The notes: a model not told the origin generated them from the letters alone. Numbered from the stretch's first letter, positions 1 to 11,072 are shown. The stretch: DNA of 64,000 nucleotides from Neoarius graeffei (GCF_027579695.1 NC_083577.1:36115698-36179697); one strand, 5' to 3'. Program-made: numbers and translations.

Positions 1-540
1 TGCAATTTCTTACCTTCTTAATGCATTTGAGATCAAACAGTAAATAATAAAAATATAGTAAATAGCCCTATTCCATGTACTGTAACATCAAAAGTAATTT
101 ATGGAATCCTTGGCAAAACTTAGGCTGCTATGTTTTCTGCCATTAGATTTAACACAGCATTAAACATCCAGTGGTCAGACAAGCAATGAACATTATATTG
201 CTAATCTAATGATTCATTCATAAGGGTCTATTTACAGATATATCTTTTCCAAACTTGACAGAGGGATTGAGATCACGACTATAGCAATATCTTCAGCTAA
301 AGGGGAGAAAAAAGTAACTGTACAGATCTTTGTTGGGCTAGTTGCATGACAAGCCAACTTGTTTAAAAAAAATTTTTTTAAATTAATTTCTTCCCAAAAC
401 TTGTTCTCCACCATGTCTGTTTCTTTACTATAACATCATATACAGTATTTCAGCAGAATTAAAACTCTAGGCCTGAGCACTTTATCTAAATAACCCATTT
501 TACCTCAACTCTGTCAGCATAAAACCATGTTGACAATAAA
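1..540. other. Intergenic, nothing recognised
   Basis: AT-rich sequence with no convincing exon, RNA gene or repeat family. The only open frames are short and lack family resemblance. Confidence 0.5.
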
Positions 541-567
541 TTTAAAACCTTTGCAGCGTTATGAAAA

Positions 568-1722
568 TACACTGATCATCCATAACATTAAAACCATCGG
601 CCTAATATTCTGTAGGTCCCTCTCGTGCCACCAAAACAGCTCCGACACCTTGAGTTGTGGTGTCCACAAGACCACCAGGTGTGCTGTGGGATTTGGCACC
701 AAGACATTAGCAGCAGATCCTTTAAGTCCTGTAAGTCGTGAGGTGGGACCTCCATGGATCAGACATTTGTCCTCCATTGTCCAGCACATCCCACAGATGC
801 TTGATCAGCTTGAGATCTGGAGAATTTGGAGGCCAAATCAACAACTTGAACTCTTAGTCATGTTCCTCAAACCATTTGTGAACAATTTTTTCTGCAGTGT
901 GGCAGGGCACATTATCCTGCTGAGAGAGGTTTTGCTGCCATTGGGTAATAACTTTGCCATAAAGGGGTATACTTGGCCTGCAACAATGTTTAGGTAGGCG
1001 GTATGTGTCAAAACAACATCCACATGAATACCAGGACCCAAAGTTTCCCAGCAGAACACTGCCCAGAGCATCACACTGCCTATGCGAGCTTGTCTTTTTC
1101 CCCATAGTGCATCCTGATGCCATCTATTCCCCAGTTAAGTCATACACATGCACCCGCCATCCACATGATGTAAAAGAAAACATGATTCATCAGTCCAGGC
1201 CACCATGTGCCCATTGTAGGTGCTTTTAGTAGTGGATAGGGGTCAGCATGGGCACTCTGACTGGTTTACAGCTACACAGATAAATACGCAGCAAGCTGTA
1301 TGTACTGTGTGTTCTGACACCTTTATCATAGCCAGCATTTTTTTTTCCAACAAACTGTGCTACAGTAGCTCTTATGAGGGATTGGACCAGACTGGCTAGC
1401 CTTTGTTCCCAATGTGCATCAGTGAGCCTTTGACACCCATGACCCTGTCACTGGTTCACCAGTTGCCCTTCCTTGGACCACTTCTGGTAGGCACTAACCA
1501 CTGCATACTGGGAACACCCCATAAGACCTGCCATACTGGAGATGTACTGACCCAGTCTTCGAGCCCATTTTTCCTGCTTCCAACACGTCAACTTTGAGAA
1601 TGGACCGTTCACTTGCTGCCTAATATATACCACCCCTTGACAGGTGCTATTATGATGAGATAATTAACGTTATTCTCTTCACCCATCAATGGTTTAATAT
1701 ACAGTAAAGGCTGGTCAGTGTA
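568..1722 (-). pseudogene. Degenerate Tc1-like transposon with dead transposase
   Basis: Old Tc1/mariner-type element read on the minus strand. Its ends are inverted and related: the left starts TACACTGATCATCC and the right, reverse-complemented, starts TACACTGACCAGCC; both then carry ATTAAAACCA-like sequence. Minus-strand pieces of transposase are visible in several frames: an N-terminal helix-turn-helix part (about 1633-1448), the second catalytic aspartate region QDNVPCHTA (about 905-880) and the third block PPNSPDL (about 835-800). In that third block the glutamate of the usual IEHLW is lysine (IKHLW). Stops and frameshifts separate the pieces, so no active enzyme is encoded. The family assignment rests on these motifs and the inverted ends. 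Confidence 0.75.
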
Positions 1723-1871
1723 TATTGCATTTTGTCAAACAAAGATTGTTTATATAAGTGTTAATTGTGAAAATGTGAATTCTATGTGAAACATGCATGT
1801 TTCCTTACTCATGCCTGTGCTTAAATACATTTAAACAAATTTCTGTTGAATAATCGTGTAGCAGACCTAAT

Positions 1872-2248
1872 CTCATCTCATCTCATTATCTCTAGCCGCT
1901 TTATCCTTCTACAGGGTCGCAGGCAAGCTGGAGCCTATCCCAGCTGACTACGGGCGAAAGGCGGGGTACACCCTGGACAAGTCGCCAGGTCATCACAGGG
2001 CTGACACACAGACACAGGCAACCATTCACACTCACATTCACACCTACGGTCAATTTAGAGTCACCAGTTAACCTAACCTGCATGTCTTTGGACTGTGGGG
2101 GAAACCGGAGCACCCGGAGGAAACCCACGCGGACACGGGGAGAACATGCAAACTCCACACAGAAAGGCCCTCGCCGGCCCCGGGGCTCGAACCCAGGACC
2201 TTCTTGCTGTGAGGCGACAGCGCTAACCACTACACCACCGTGCCGCCC
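1872..2248 (-). repeat. tRNA-derived SINE, full length (copy 1)
   Basis: The most common repeat in this window. Read on the minus strand it has a tRNA-like head with A box (GTGGTGTAGTGGTTAGCGCTG-like) and B box (GGTTCGAGCCC), an unrelated body and a tail ending in GATGAGATGAG. A 15-bp target-site duplication (TGTAGCAGACCTAAT, 1857-1871 and 2249-2263) brackets it exactly, showing LINE-mediated retrotransposition. The open frames across it are accidents of the SINE sequence. It may belong to the fish Mermaid-type SINEs; I did not verify the family name. Confidence 0.93.
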
Positions 2249-2263
2249 TGTAGCAGACCTAAT

Positions 2264-3238
2264 AAAAAAAAAAATCGTTGCTCCTAAAAATAATCAAAAC
2301 TGGATACTGGATATTTTGGAATGAATGTTTCAAATATGTACAGTCCACATTTTCCCCCTAAAGACTGTAAATTTGCCACATTCTTACCACAATGTCTCCC
2401 TCCTGTGGCACACTGTTAGCACCAAACTGTGACTGTCTCGACCCAAAGGTATCTGGTTTAGATTCATCTTCTGTGTGGCCACCCCGACTCCCCACACACC
2501 TGCACAAAGAGCATCAAAAAGCATTTTGTGTCCTAATTTGCACAGGTTCATAAATTTTACATGGTTTTATTTATTGCAAATGTCATGCAGACAGATAAGT
2601 ATCTGATTTAAAAAAAAAAATCCACAGGGTAATTTTCCAGACTACTTTTAACTGACCCTTGCTGGACAATTTTTGTGAGCCTGTGCACACTGTAGCCTCA
2701 GATTTCCTGGGATTTGTGGTGACTGATATGAACACATCCACCTGACTGAGCAGAGTGGAACGTGATGTTCTGCCGTAGCCGAGCTCAACTCAAGGTTTAA
2801 CGTGTTGTGCGTTCTGGGATGCTTTTTTGCTCACCATGGTTGTAAGTTACTGGAACCTTCCTGAAAGTTCAAACCAATCTGGCCATTCTCCTCTGAACCC
2901 TCATCAACAAAGCATTTGCAAAGAAGTGCTGTTCACTGAATGTTTTTTAGTTTGGAGGGTTTTGTTTGTTTTGCACACAATTCTGTGTAAACTCGAGACT
3001 ACTTTGAGTGCAAATCCCAGGAAATCAGCAGTTTCTGAAATACTAAACACGAAATTTAATTTACCCTATAAATACCATAATTTATAGTGAGAAGAATTGT
3101 CTCGTAAGGTCACAGTGATAAACTACACAAAAATAAAACAAAATACATATTATATAATACCTTCTTGTGTTCTTTCACATTTTTATTTTTATCTAGATAG
3201 ATAATCGAAATAAAAGATTTATTTATATTATATTACAT
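2264..3238. other. Intergenic with an old Tc1-type repeat fragment
   Basis: No gene seen. About 2640-3060 resembles the repeat at 36.8-37.1 kb: both share the CTGCTGGACAATTTTT, GCCTCAG, GATGCTTTTTTGCTCACC and AATCAGCAGTTTCTGAAATACT-like landmarks in the same order, so it is a degraded fragment of that Tc1-type family. Confidence 0.5.

Positions 3239-3240
<2 letters not shown>

Positions 3241-3272
<32 letters not shown>
3241..3272. repeat. (GA)n microsatellite
   Basis: Uninterrupted AG dinucleotide run of about 32 bp. Confidence 0.97.
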
Positions 3273-3275
<3 letters not shown>

Positions 3276-3962
3276 ATTACATGGCTGTGCGAAAATATGA
3301 AGTTTATCTTCGAGTGGTGAATATATTCACGAGTGATATATTTTTCAACACAAGAAGATAAAGTTTATATGTCTTCACGCAACTGTGTAATGTTCTTTAT
3401 ATTATATGGACACATCCACAAATTTAAAAAAAATACGCAAGTTAATCAAAAGAATTGTAATTTTGAACCGGTTCGCCATTCTGACAACGCGCATCCAGTC
3501 AGTAGGAAAACATTGGGAGTGACGTCATCAGAGTGAATTATTGGGAATTATTATACCTACAGGCCACTTTTTCCATGGAACAAAAACATGTATTTTATTC
3601 CCTTCTGGTGGGTTTATTGATGGCATGCAATATTGTTATCATATCACTTATCCTCCGTGTATTACGCCACTTTCCCCAATGGTAAATGAGCGTGCAATAT
3701 TGTTACAATATTGCATGTTGTCAAGATAACACGACATCACACGTTGGAGACGTAAAACTTCCGCAGTAGTGAGCGACAGTGACAATTTGTAAACAAATAT
3801 GGCCGCCAGGTCTGCTTCATTAAAAATGGAAGACTTTGAGAGAATTTTGGCTGCCAGATCGCTCCACTGTGTGTAGTTGTCGATGTTGATTTTAAAAGTA
3901 ACTAAGTAAATTACACAAGGAAAGATTATTATTATTATAAATAATATTTGGCTTGACTGCAC

Positions 3963-4240
3963 TAGCATTAGCCTTCGCTAATGCTACGCTGGCTGGAAGG
4001 TAACTGGACTGCTACGCTAACAGCACCGAGTCACGGGTAAACTAGTGTTGGCCTTTGCTAATGCTACTGCGACGACAGCTGGAAGGTAACTGGACTGCTG
4101 CACTAACAGCACCGAGTCATGGGTAAGCTAGCGTTGGCCTTCACTAACGCTACTGCTACGTCAGCTGGAAGGTAACTGAACTGCCACGTTAACAGCACCG
4201 AGTCGCAGGTACGCTAGCATTGGTCTTTGAGAATGCTGAC
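3963..4240. repeat. 86-bp tandem repeat, about 3 units
   Basis: The phrase GGAAGGTAACTG recurs at 3995, 4081 and 4167, giving an 86-bp period. Each unit also contains AACAGCACCGAGTC and a GCTAATGCTAC-like stretch. Units differ by several substitutions. Confidence 0.9.
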
Positions 4241-4276
4241 ATGAAGAGTGTGTATGTATTATAATAATAAAAAAAT

Positions 4277-4419
4277 AATATTAGCTGGCTTTTTTCATGG
4301 TCTATCAGATATATTCCATTCCGCTAGCATGATATTGAACTCGTCTTTGACTCGTACAATATCATGTTAGCTGAATGGAATATATCTGATAGACCATGAA
4401 AAAAAGCCAGCCAATATTA
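4277..4419. repeat. Long imperfect hairpin (about 63-bp arms)
   Basis: Arms at about 4277-4338 and 4356-4419 are reverse complements with only a few mismatches and one indel; both contain CATGGTCTATCAGATATATT or its complement. The spacer is about 17 bp. It is typical of a fold-back mobile element. Confidence 0.85.
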
Positions 4420-4725
4420 TTTAAATAATATGTCACTCAGATCTGCGATGGATTTCATATGAAAAATGTGCGTTTTTCAACATGAGAAGATAAACTTCAT
4501 ATCTTCAAACCAATGTGTGATTTTCTTTTTATTATATAGACACATTCACAAAGTACCCAAATTTATCAAAACAAATTATCGATTTCCTCACGAGTGACAT
4601 ATAGAGATTTGTGTCACGGTTTTGGATCTCAATGTCCCGGACGTGGCATGTATGAAAAATACGAGTGGTGCATTTCCCTGTAAAACACTCGTGTCCATAT
4701 AATATAAAATAATACAATCTAAGCA

Positions 4726-5095
4726 GGGCGGCACGGTGGTGTAGTGGTTAGCGCTGTCGCATCATAGCAAGAAGGTCCGGGTTCGAGCCCCGTGGCCGGC
4801 GAGGGCCTTTCTATGTGGAGTTTGCATGTTGTCCGCGTGGGTTTCCTCCGGGTGCTCCGGTTTCCCCCACAGTCCAAAGACATCCAGGTTAGGTTAACTG
4901 GTGACTCTAAATTGACCGTAGGTGTGAATGAGAGTGTGAATGGTTGTCTGTGTCTATGTGTCAGCCCTGTGATGACCTGGAGACTTGTCCAGGGTGTACC
5001 CCGCCTTTCGCCCGTAGTCAGCTGGGATAGGCTCCAGCTTGCCTGCGACCCTGTAGGACAGGATAAAGCGGCTAGAGATAATGAGATGAGATGAG
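4726..5095 (+). repeat. tRNA-derived SINE, full length (copy 2)
   Basis: Same SINE family on the plus strand, from the GGGCGGCACGGTGGTGTAGTGG head to a GATGAGATGAG tail. A 12-bp target-site duplication (ACAATCTAAGCA, 4714-4725 and 5096-5107) flanks it. Confidence 0.93.
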
Positions 5096-6375
5096 ACAAT
5101 CTAAGCATGTGATGTGGTAGTGCAGCAGGGTGTAAACACTGTAGATATAAACAGCAGACTTGAGTGGCATTAAAGTGGCAGTGCAGTGCAAATATCTAGG
5201 TCTACCATGCTGGTCATTTTAGCCATCTTTGGCAGTCTGTTTCAACCTAAATTAATGCCCGAGTTGCTGCTATTAAGCTCATTATGTTTCAATCGGTCAT
5301 TTTCCCTGGGTCAGAGTCTTTGTTAATTTTGTAAACTTTTTGGGAGAATGTATAAATGTACAGTACCAGCCAAAAGTTTGGACACACCTAATTCAGTGGT
5401 TTTTCTTTATTAAGACACTTCATGTCTTCAAGTAACGATCGATATAGTTTCTCTTTACTTAGTTGAGCGGTTCTTGACAGAATATGGATTACTACAGTTG
5501 TGGAATACTTTATTTTTATTATTTACTGTTTGATCTCAAACGCATTCACTCATTCATCCATCGTATGCGACGAAGACCAGAAAGAGCATCATTAAGAATT
5601 TGTGAAAATTAAAAAAAAAAAAAAAGAATACAAAGATGTAACAATTTTGCTCACTGATTTTGAGTGCGGTGTGTTCGCTGACGGCTAATGAGGCCAATGT
5701 TGGCACGAAACCTCCGACCACAAGTAGTGCACATGGGTCCATTCTGAGTGGGTTCAGTTGAGCTTACTGCCCGCCTCTTGTGCTCTTCATGCTTGCGTTG
5801 GGCTTCGTGAATTCTTCTTTCCTCATAGCAGGGATGAGAATGAAAAATATTTTAAAAAGTCTGAAAAAAGCCGGGGGTTTGGGGGCCGCAGGCCCCCAGC
5901 GGGGCCCAGGGGGTGGGAGCTAATGATTTTTGGCTATTTTTTTTTTTTACCCCAAAACCATTAATTTTATCAGCAAAAAGTTGCAATTTATTTGGAAATA
6001 AATTCCCCTTCTTGGTGGACTACCAGGTGAAAATGATTAATATGGTACAAGAGACTTCTTTTTAATCAATTCACATTTGATGATTTCAAAAAAATCAATG
6101 CACCTTTTAATATAAACAAGAGCGCTACAGTATTATATTTCTGTATTTTTGCTATTCATGTCTTTGAATACTCTAATCCTTTAAAATGAAATACAAACCA
6201 GAAAAAAGTTATATCATATAATTCTCTTAAGCTTTCTTCTGATGTTTTCATGGTAGCAGGAGGTCTTGCATATTAAGCAGGCAACATTCAACATCACTTA
6301 TCACTTCCCTTTCAACTATTGTGTGTACTAACTAGGTTTTATCTGGACAGGATGTTGTGTAATGTAATACATATA

Positions 6376-7737
6376 CAGTGGGGCAAAAAAGTATTTAGTC
6401 AGCCACCAATTGTGCAAGTTCTCCCACTTAAAAAGATGAGAGAGGCCTGTAATTTTCATCATAGGTATACCTCAACTATGAGAGACAGAATGGGGGGAAA
6501 GAATCCAGGAAATCACATTGTAGGATTTTTAATGAATTAATTGGTAAATTCCTCGGTAAAATAAGTATTTGGTCACCTACAAACAAGCAAGATTTCTGGC
6601 TCTCACAGACCTGTAACAACTTCTTTAAGAGGCTCCTCTGTCCTCCACTCGTTACCTGTATTAATGGCACCTGTTTGAACTCGTTATCAGTATAAAAGAC
6701 GCCTGTCCACAACCTCAAACAGTCACACTCCAAACTCCACTATGGCCAAGACCAAAGAGCTGTCAAAGGACACCAGAAACAAAATTGTAGACCTGCACCA
6801 GGCTGGGAAGACTGAATCTGCAATAGGTAAGCAGCTTGGTGTGAAGAAATCAACTGTGGGAGCAATTATTAGAAAATGGAAGACATACAAGACCACTGAT
6901 AATCTCCCTCGATCTGGGGCTCCACGCAAGATCTCACCCCGTGGGGTCAAAATGATCACAAGAACGGTGAGCAAAAATCCCAGAACCACACGGGGGGACC
7001 TAGTGAATGACCTGCAGAGAACTGGGACCAAAGTAACAAAGGCTACCATCAGTAACACACTACGCCGCCAGGGACTCAAATCCTGCAGTGCCAGATGTGT
7101 CCCCCTGCTTAAGCCAGTACATGTCCAGGCCCGTCTGAAGTTTGCTAGAGAGCATTTGGATGATCCAGAAGAGGATTGGGAGAATGTCATATGGTCAGAT
7201 GAAACCAAAATAGAACTTTTTGGTAAAAACTCAACTTGTCATGTTTGGAGGAGAAAGAATGCTGAGTTGCATCCAAAGAACACCATACCTACTGTGAAGC
7301 ATGGGGGTGGAAACATCATGCTTTGGGGCTGTTTTTCTGCAAAGGGACCAGGACGACTAATCCGTGTAAAGGAAAGAATGAATGGGGTCATGTATCGTGA
7401 GATTTTGAGTGAAAACCTCCTTCCGTCAGCAAGAGCATTGAAGATGAAACATGGCTGGGTCTTTCAGCATGACAATGATCCCAAACACACCGCCCGGGCA
7501 ACGAAGGAGTGGCTTCATAAGAAGCATTTCAAGGTCCTGGAGTGGCCTAGCCAGTCTCCAGATCTCAACCCCATAGAAAATCTTTGGAGGGAGTTGAAAG
7601 TCCGTGTTGCCCAACGACAGCCCCAAAACATCACTGCTCTAGAGGAGATCTGCATGGAGGAATGGGCCAAAATACCAGCAACAGTGTGTGAAAACCTTGT
7701 GAAGACTTACAGAAAACGTTTGACCTCTGTCATTGCC
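6376..7737 (+). mobile_element. Tc1 transposon, 3' end deleted
   Basis: The left end is intact: TA dinucleotide at 6374-6375 followed by CAGTGGGGCAAAAAAGTATT. The right end is missing. Comparison with the uninterrupted copy at about 61.85-61.93 kb shows that sequence from GGTGATTTTGAATTAAAG (7740 onward) belongs to the host hAT-like element, and that about 29 bp of host sequence beside the insertion site was lost with the Tc1 right end. The element therefore cannot move by itself, although its transposase frame is open. Confidence 0.85.
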
Positions 7738-7755
7738 ATGGTGATTTTGAATTAA
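6742..7755 (+). CDS. Tc1 transposase, DD34E, C-terminus altered
   Basis: A 337-codon frame without stops. It would encode a cut-and-paste transposase that binds its terminal repeats and inserts at TA. Residues 1-115 form two helix-turn-helix DNA-binding units (for example [16 protein letters not shown] and [12 protein letters not shown]) around a basic link near RSGAPRK. The catalytic triad is present: D153 in [12 protein letters not shown]244 in [11 protein letters not shown] and E279 in [11 protein letters not shown], with 34 residues between the last two. The [12 protein letters not shown] block is at 188-199. The start is the first ATG, about 366 bp inside the left end. About the last five residues (MVILN) and the stop codon come from the host element after a deletion, so the natural C-terminus is lost. 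Activity is untested, and the protein lacks a cognate right end here. Confidence 0.88.
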   Translation: MAKTKELSKDTRNKIVDLHQAGKTESAIGKQLGVKKSTVGAIIRKWKTYKTTDNLPRSGAPRKISPRGVKMITRTVSKNPRTTRGDLVNDLQRTGTKVTKATISNTLRRQGLKSCSARCVPLLKPVHVQARLKFAREHLDDPEEDWENVIWSDETKIELFGKNSTCHVWRRKNAELHPKNTIPTVKHGGGNIMLWGCFSAKGPGRLIRVKERMNGVMYREILSENLLPSARALKMKHGWVFQHDNDPKHTARATKEWLHKKHFKVLEWPSQSPDLNPIENLWRELKVRVAQRQPQNITALEEICMEEWAKIPATVCENLVKTYRKRLTSVIAMVILN

Positions 7756-8084
7756 AGAACAGGCATGTACAATTGGCATTACATACTGGAAATTTTTTTT
7801 AAATCAAAAACTATAAGTTCATCTCGGCCTAAAAAATTTGGGCAGACGCTCCCGCGCGGCACATGCCAGCAATTTGCCCCGTCCCCCTATGAAATGAGCA
7901 GTAAGTAGGAGAGTTATACATGGTATCATACCTAAAATTTTATCAGAAATATAGATATGATACTATGATTCTCCCCAACATGCTACATTAGAAAAGCTAA
8001 CCCCATTTATAAAAGATACACACTTTTATTTATTTATATATATATATATATAAAATTGAACAGGCAAAATAATTTTCGACCTAC

Positions 8085-8478
8085 CTTTGTGTTTTTTGGT
8101 GTATATGTGAAGTTCAATAATCCTTGCCCCTCTACTAGCATAGTTTATCATGTCAGAACACAATGAGCAAAGTACTTTTCCTGGGATGTCTATTTTCCGT
8201 ATGTGATCACCGAGCTTCATTATGACAGTCTGCTTGTCGATCTCGATATTCAGTGTTCTTTCTAACCAAGCCCATCGAAAACAGTTCTTTATTCCTGCAC
8301 CTTTATCAATGTCCCTCGCTCGATCCTCTTCTTTCTTATCTAGGACTTTTGCCATTGTCGATATGCTAAAATATCCCGCCTGAATACGTGTCTTTCCGAT
8401 GTAACCAATGCGTATCGTCAAACAGTGTGTACGGTCGGTGAACGGCGATTGCAAGCCACGCGTGGAGAGCATGCGCAC
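8085..8478 (-). CDS. Transposon-borne zinc-finger exon (copy 1)
   Basis: An open frame on the minus strand from ATG 8478, with a second in-frame ATG at about 8358 (MAKVLDKKEED), ending at a good splice donor (CACAAAG followed by GTAGGT, 8085/8084). The conserved part contains CFRWAWLE, DIPGKVLC, and a C-x2-C ... H-x5-H finger (CSLC ... LHIYTKKHK). The same exon, with clear protein similarity and the same donor position, occurs in the second copy at about 62416-62647. This is probably the first coding exon of the family's transposase, with a BED-like DNA-binding finger; the later exons are deleted. I did not recognise a named protein. Confidence 0.6.
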
Positions 8479-9364
8479 TTGTGTTTATACACTTCACACG
8501 ATGGGATTTCCCGAAAATTCTACCACAAATAAGTCGAACATTGTCGCAAAAGTGAATGTTAATTACGACATGTCGAAAGACTCGAGTGTGTTAACCCGGA
8601 GCCCACCAAGAATCAAGACGTTATAAGGTGACCACAGATCATTAACCACCCCCCGAAAATTTCTCAACAGATTTACATCGATCTCAAAAACGATCATTTT
8701 GGTCTGAAAAAGTCAGAAATCTGCCGATCGGCGGAAAATTCTCATCCCTGTCATAGGCCTCACTACCTTTGGAGAGGGTGGATCGCCATGCTGATCTCTC
8801 TTGGGCCTTTCTTTCCCAGTTGTCAGGATTTATGCCAAGGTCTTTCAGGGAGATTTTCAAGCTGTCCTTGCATTGGTTCTTTGGGCCCCCTCGCCAGTTC
8901 GCCATAGAACAGTTTTTTTGGCAAGTGGCATTCTTCCATTCTGGAGAGGTGACCAGCCCATCGAACTTGTGCCTTTTTCAGCATGGTGTGGACACTGCTG
9001 AATTTGGACCATAGGAGCACTTCAGTGTCAGGGATCTTGTCATGCCAGGAGATTGAAAGCAGTTTTCGCAGGCAGTTCAGGTGGAACCGGTTTAGTTTTC
9101 TTGCATGGCGCTCATAGACTGTCCAAGTTTCGCAAGCGTACAACAATGATGGTAGGACAACTGCTTGGTAGACTTTCAGTTTTGTTTTTAGCTTGATGCC
9201 ACACCTGTCCCTTCTCAAACGCATTAAGAAGGCAAGAAATTACACTAACTTTTGACAAGGCACATCTGTTAACTGCATTCCAGGTGACTCCCTCATGAAG
9301 CTGGTTAAGATAATGCCAATAGTATGTAAAGCATCACCAAGGTAAACGCTGGCTATTTTGAAGA

Positions 9365-10333
9365 ATCTTCTTCTTTTGGCTGCTCCCGATTAGGGGTCGC
9401 CACAGTGGTTCTTTCGTCTCCATTGCTCCCTGTCTTCTGCATCCTTCTGTACCACATCTGCCACTTTCACGTCCTCTCTCACCACATCCATGTATCTCCT
9501 CTTTGGCCTTCCTCGTTTTCGTGTGCCTGGCAGCTCCATCCTCAACATTCTCCTTCCAACATGCTCTGCATCTCTTCTCAGGATGTGCCCATACCATCTC
9601 AGTCTCATCTCTCTTAGCTTAATTCCCAGGTTCTCCACATGTGCTGTCCCTCTGATGTGCTCGTTCCTTATCCTGTCCAACCTCGTCACTCCCATCGCAA
9701 ACCTTAACATCCTCAACTCTGCCACCTCCAACTTTGCCTCCTGTCTCTTCGTTAAGGGTACGGTCTCCAATCCATACATCACAGCTGGTCTCACTACTGT
9801 CTTATACATCTTACCTTTCACTTTTGCTGGGACTTTCCTATCAGAAATGACTCCCAAAATCCTTCTCCAACTGCTCCACCCTGCCTGCACTCTCTTTCTC
9901 ACCTCACTATCACAGACCCATTTTCCTGCACAGTTGACTCCAGGTACTTGAATTCACCAACTTTCTTTATGTCTACTCCTTGCATCTTCACTACACTCTC
10001 ATCCCCATTCTCATTGATGCACATGTACTCTGTTTTGCTACTGCTCACCTTCATTCCTCCCAACCCAACTTCCTTTCTACTTTCACCACATATCACAATA
10101 TCATCCGCAAGCATCATGTTCCATGGTGACTCTTGCCTCACTTTGTCCGTCAAGCTATCCATCACTATGGCAAACAAGAAACGACTCAAAGCAGATCCTT
10201 GATGGAGTCCCACCTTCACCTTGAACCATTCAGTTGTTCCAACTGCACACCTCACTGCTGTTTCACTCTTCTCATACATGTCTTGCACCACTCTGATATA
10301 CTTCTCATTCATGCCACTCTTTCATATATTTCA
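9365..10333 (-). pseudogene. RTE-type LINE, 5'-truncated
   Basis: Reverse-transcriptase remains on the minus strand. The upstream part (10312 to about 9899) shows the HQGSALSRFLFAIVMD motif and the catalytic MLADDIVICG box. The downstream part (9902-9390) shows LRMLRFAMGVTRLDRIRNE, LRWYGHILRRD and PGTRKRGRPKRRYMDVV. The two parts are in different frames, and part of the palm between the ADD box and SSSKTEYMC is missing. The 3' end is GGGAGCAGCCAAAAGAAGAAGA, ending with the short simple repeat typical of RTE elements. It is not functional. Confidence 0.88.
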
Positions 10334-10346
10334 TTTACAATATTAT

Positions 10347-10676
10347 CTCAGGCAAGCTGGAGCCTATCCCAGCTGATTATGGCCGAGAGGCGGGGTACAC
10401 CCTGGACAAGTCGCCAGGTCATCACAGGACTGACACATAGACACAGACAACCATTCACACTCACATTCACACCTACGGTCAATTTAGAGTCACCAGTTAG
10501 CCTAACCTGCATGTCTTTGGACTGTGGGGGAAACCGGAGCACCCGGAGAAAACCCACGCGGACACGGGGAGAACATGCAAACTCTACACAGAAAGGCCCT
10601 CACTGGCCATGGGGCTCGAACCCAGACCTTCTTGCTGTGAGGAGACAGCACTAACCACTACACCACCGTGCCGCCC
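10347..10676 (-). repeat. tRNA-derived SINE lacking its tail (copy 3)
   Basis: Same SINE family, minus strand, starting inside the 3' body (GGCAAGCTGGAGCC) without the GATGAG tail. The duplication TTTACAATATTAT (10334-10346 and 10678-10690) frames it. Its right duplication is also the left duplication of the next SINE. Confidence 0.88.
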
Positions 10677-10695
10677 GTTTACAATATTATTTATT

Positions 10696-11072
10696 CATCT
10701 CATCTCATTATCTCTAGCCGCTTTATCCTGTTCTACAGGGTCGCAGGCAAGCTGGAGACTATCCCAGCTGACTACGGGCGAAAGGCGGGGTACACCCTGG
10801 ACAAGTCGCCAGGTCATCACAGGGCTGACACATAGACACAGACAACCATTCACACTCACATTAACACCTACGGTCAATTTAGAGTCACCAGTTAACCTAA
10901 CCTGCATGTCTTTGGACTGTGGGGGAAACCGGAGCACCCGGAGAAAACCCACGCGGACACGGGGAGAACATGCAAACTCCACACCGAAAGGCCCTCGCCG
11001 GCCACGGGGCTCGAACCCAGGACCTTCTTGCTGTGAGGTGACAGTGCTAATCACTACACCACCGTGCCACCT
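10696..11072 (-). repeat. tRNA-derived SINE (copy 4), same target as copy 3
   Basis: Full-length minus-strand copy. An 18-bp duplication TTTACAATATTATTTATT (10678-10695 and 11074-11091) flanks it, so it entered the same target sequence that copy 3 used. Confidence 0.92.

Larger units (their letters stand above)
3290..4700. repeat. Composite AT-rich repeat element with internal repeats
   Basis: A block held together by related flanks. A segment at about 3340-3440 (TTTTTCAACACAAGAAGATAAA onward, with TTATATGGACACATCCACAAA) recurs in diverged form at about 4470-4570, and a third, inverted piece of the same motif set occurs at 4655-4705. Between them lie a tandem repeat (3963-4240) and a long hairpin (4277-4419). 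No coding capacity. It looks like a non-autonomous DNA transposon or satellite-like family, but I found no clean ends or target duplication. Confidence 0.5.
5829..8750 (-). mobile_element. hAT-like DNA transposon, 6-bp TSD, zinc-finger exon (copy 1)
   Basis: Terminal inverted repeats CAGGGATGAGAAT (left) and ATTCTCATCCCTG (right) are flanked by the duplication TCATAG (5823-5828, 8751-8756). Removing element plus one TCATAG restores the LINE frame. A second family member lies at 60765-62900, inverted, sharing ends and a middle section. It encodes no complete transposase but keeps one zinc-finger exon with a splice donor (8085-8478, minus) and carries a Tc1 insertion (6376-7737). CAGGG termini resemble hAT elements; a 6-bp duplication would place it in the hAT6-type group, which is inference. 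Confidence 0.8.
5547..9212 (-). pseudogene. 5'-truncated non-LTR retrotransposon, split by a DNA transposon
   Basis: A LINE fragment on the minus strand with a 13-bp target duplication TCTCAAACGCATT (5534-5546 and 9213-9225). It encodes only the C-terminal tail of the reverse-transcriptase polyprotein: the YQAVVLPSLLYACETW block, the RWAGHLSRMEECHLPK block, then (after the interruption) a CCHH-type finger CTTCGRRF...RTHR and a stop. The frame reads straight across if 5829-8756 is removed (SKGSEAY then EERRIHE). The ATG that opens the frame at 9224 comes from the target site, not the LINE. The 3' tail ends in GATGGATGAATGAGTG. I did not settle the clade. Confidence 0.85.
5358..9364 (+). mobile_element. 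Tc1-type repeat split by nested insertions
   Basis: The left end reads CAGTACCAGCCAAAAGTTTG, the terminal sequence of a widespread fish Tc1-type repeat family (from memory of that family). The element runs 5358-5546 and resumes at 9213-9364 with the interior that normally follows (AAGAAGGCAAGAAATT, then CATGAAGCTGGTTAAGA and GGCTATTTTGAAGAATCTT). The gap is filled by a LINE bearing target duplications, so the two parts were once continuous. The distal end is missing: an RTE LINE abuts at about 9365. Confidence 0.75.

Noticed and set aside
4726-4800. tRNA genes
   Set aside because: The A and B boxes belong to SINE heads with mutated tRNA bodies and SINE tails; no cloverleaf-complete tRNA gene was identified.
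4792-5094. Recurring 80-130-codon open frames sharing CMSLDCGGNRSTRRKPTRT or its complement-frame partner
   Set aside because: They are translations of the tRNA-derived SINE in either direction; each coincides with a SINE bounded by target duplications.
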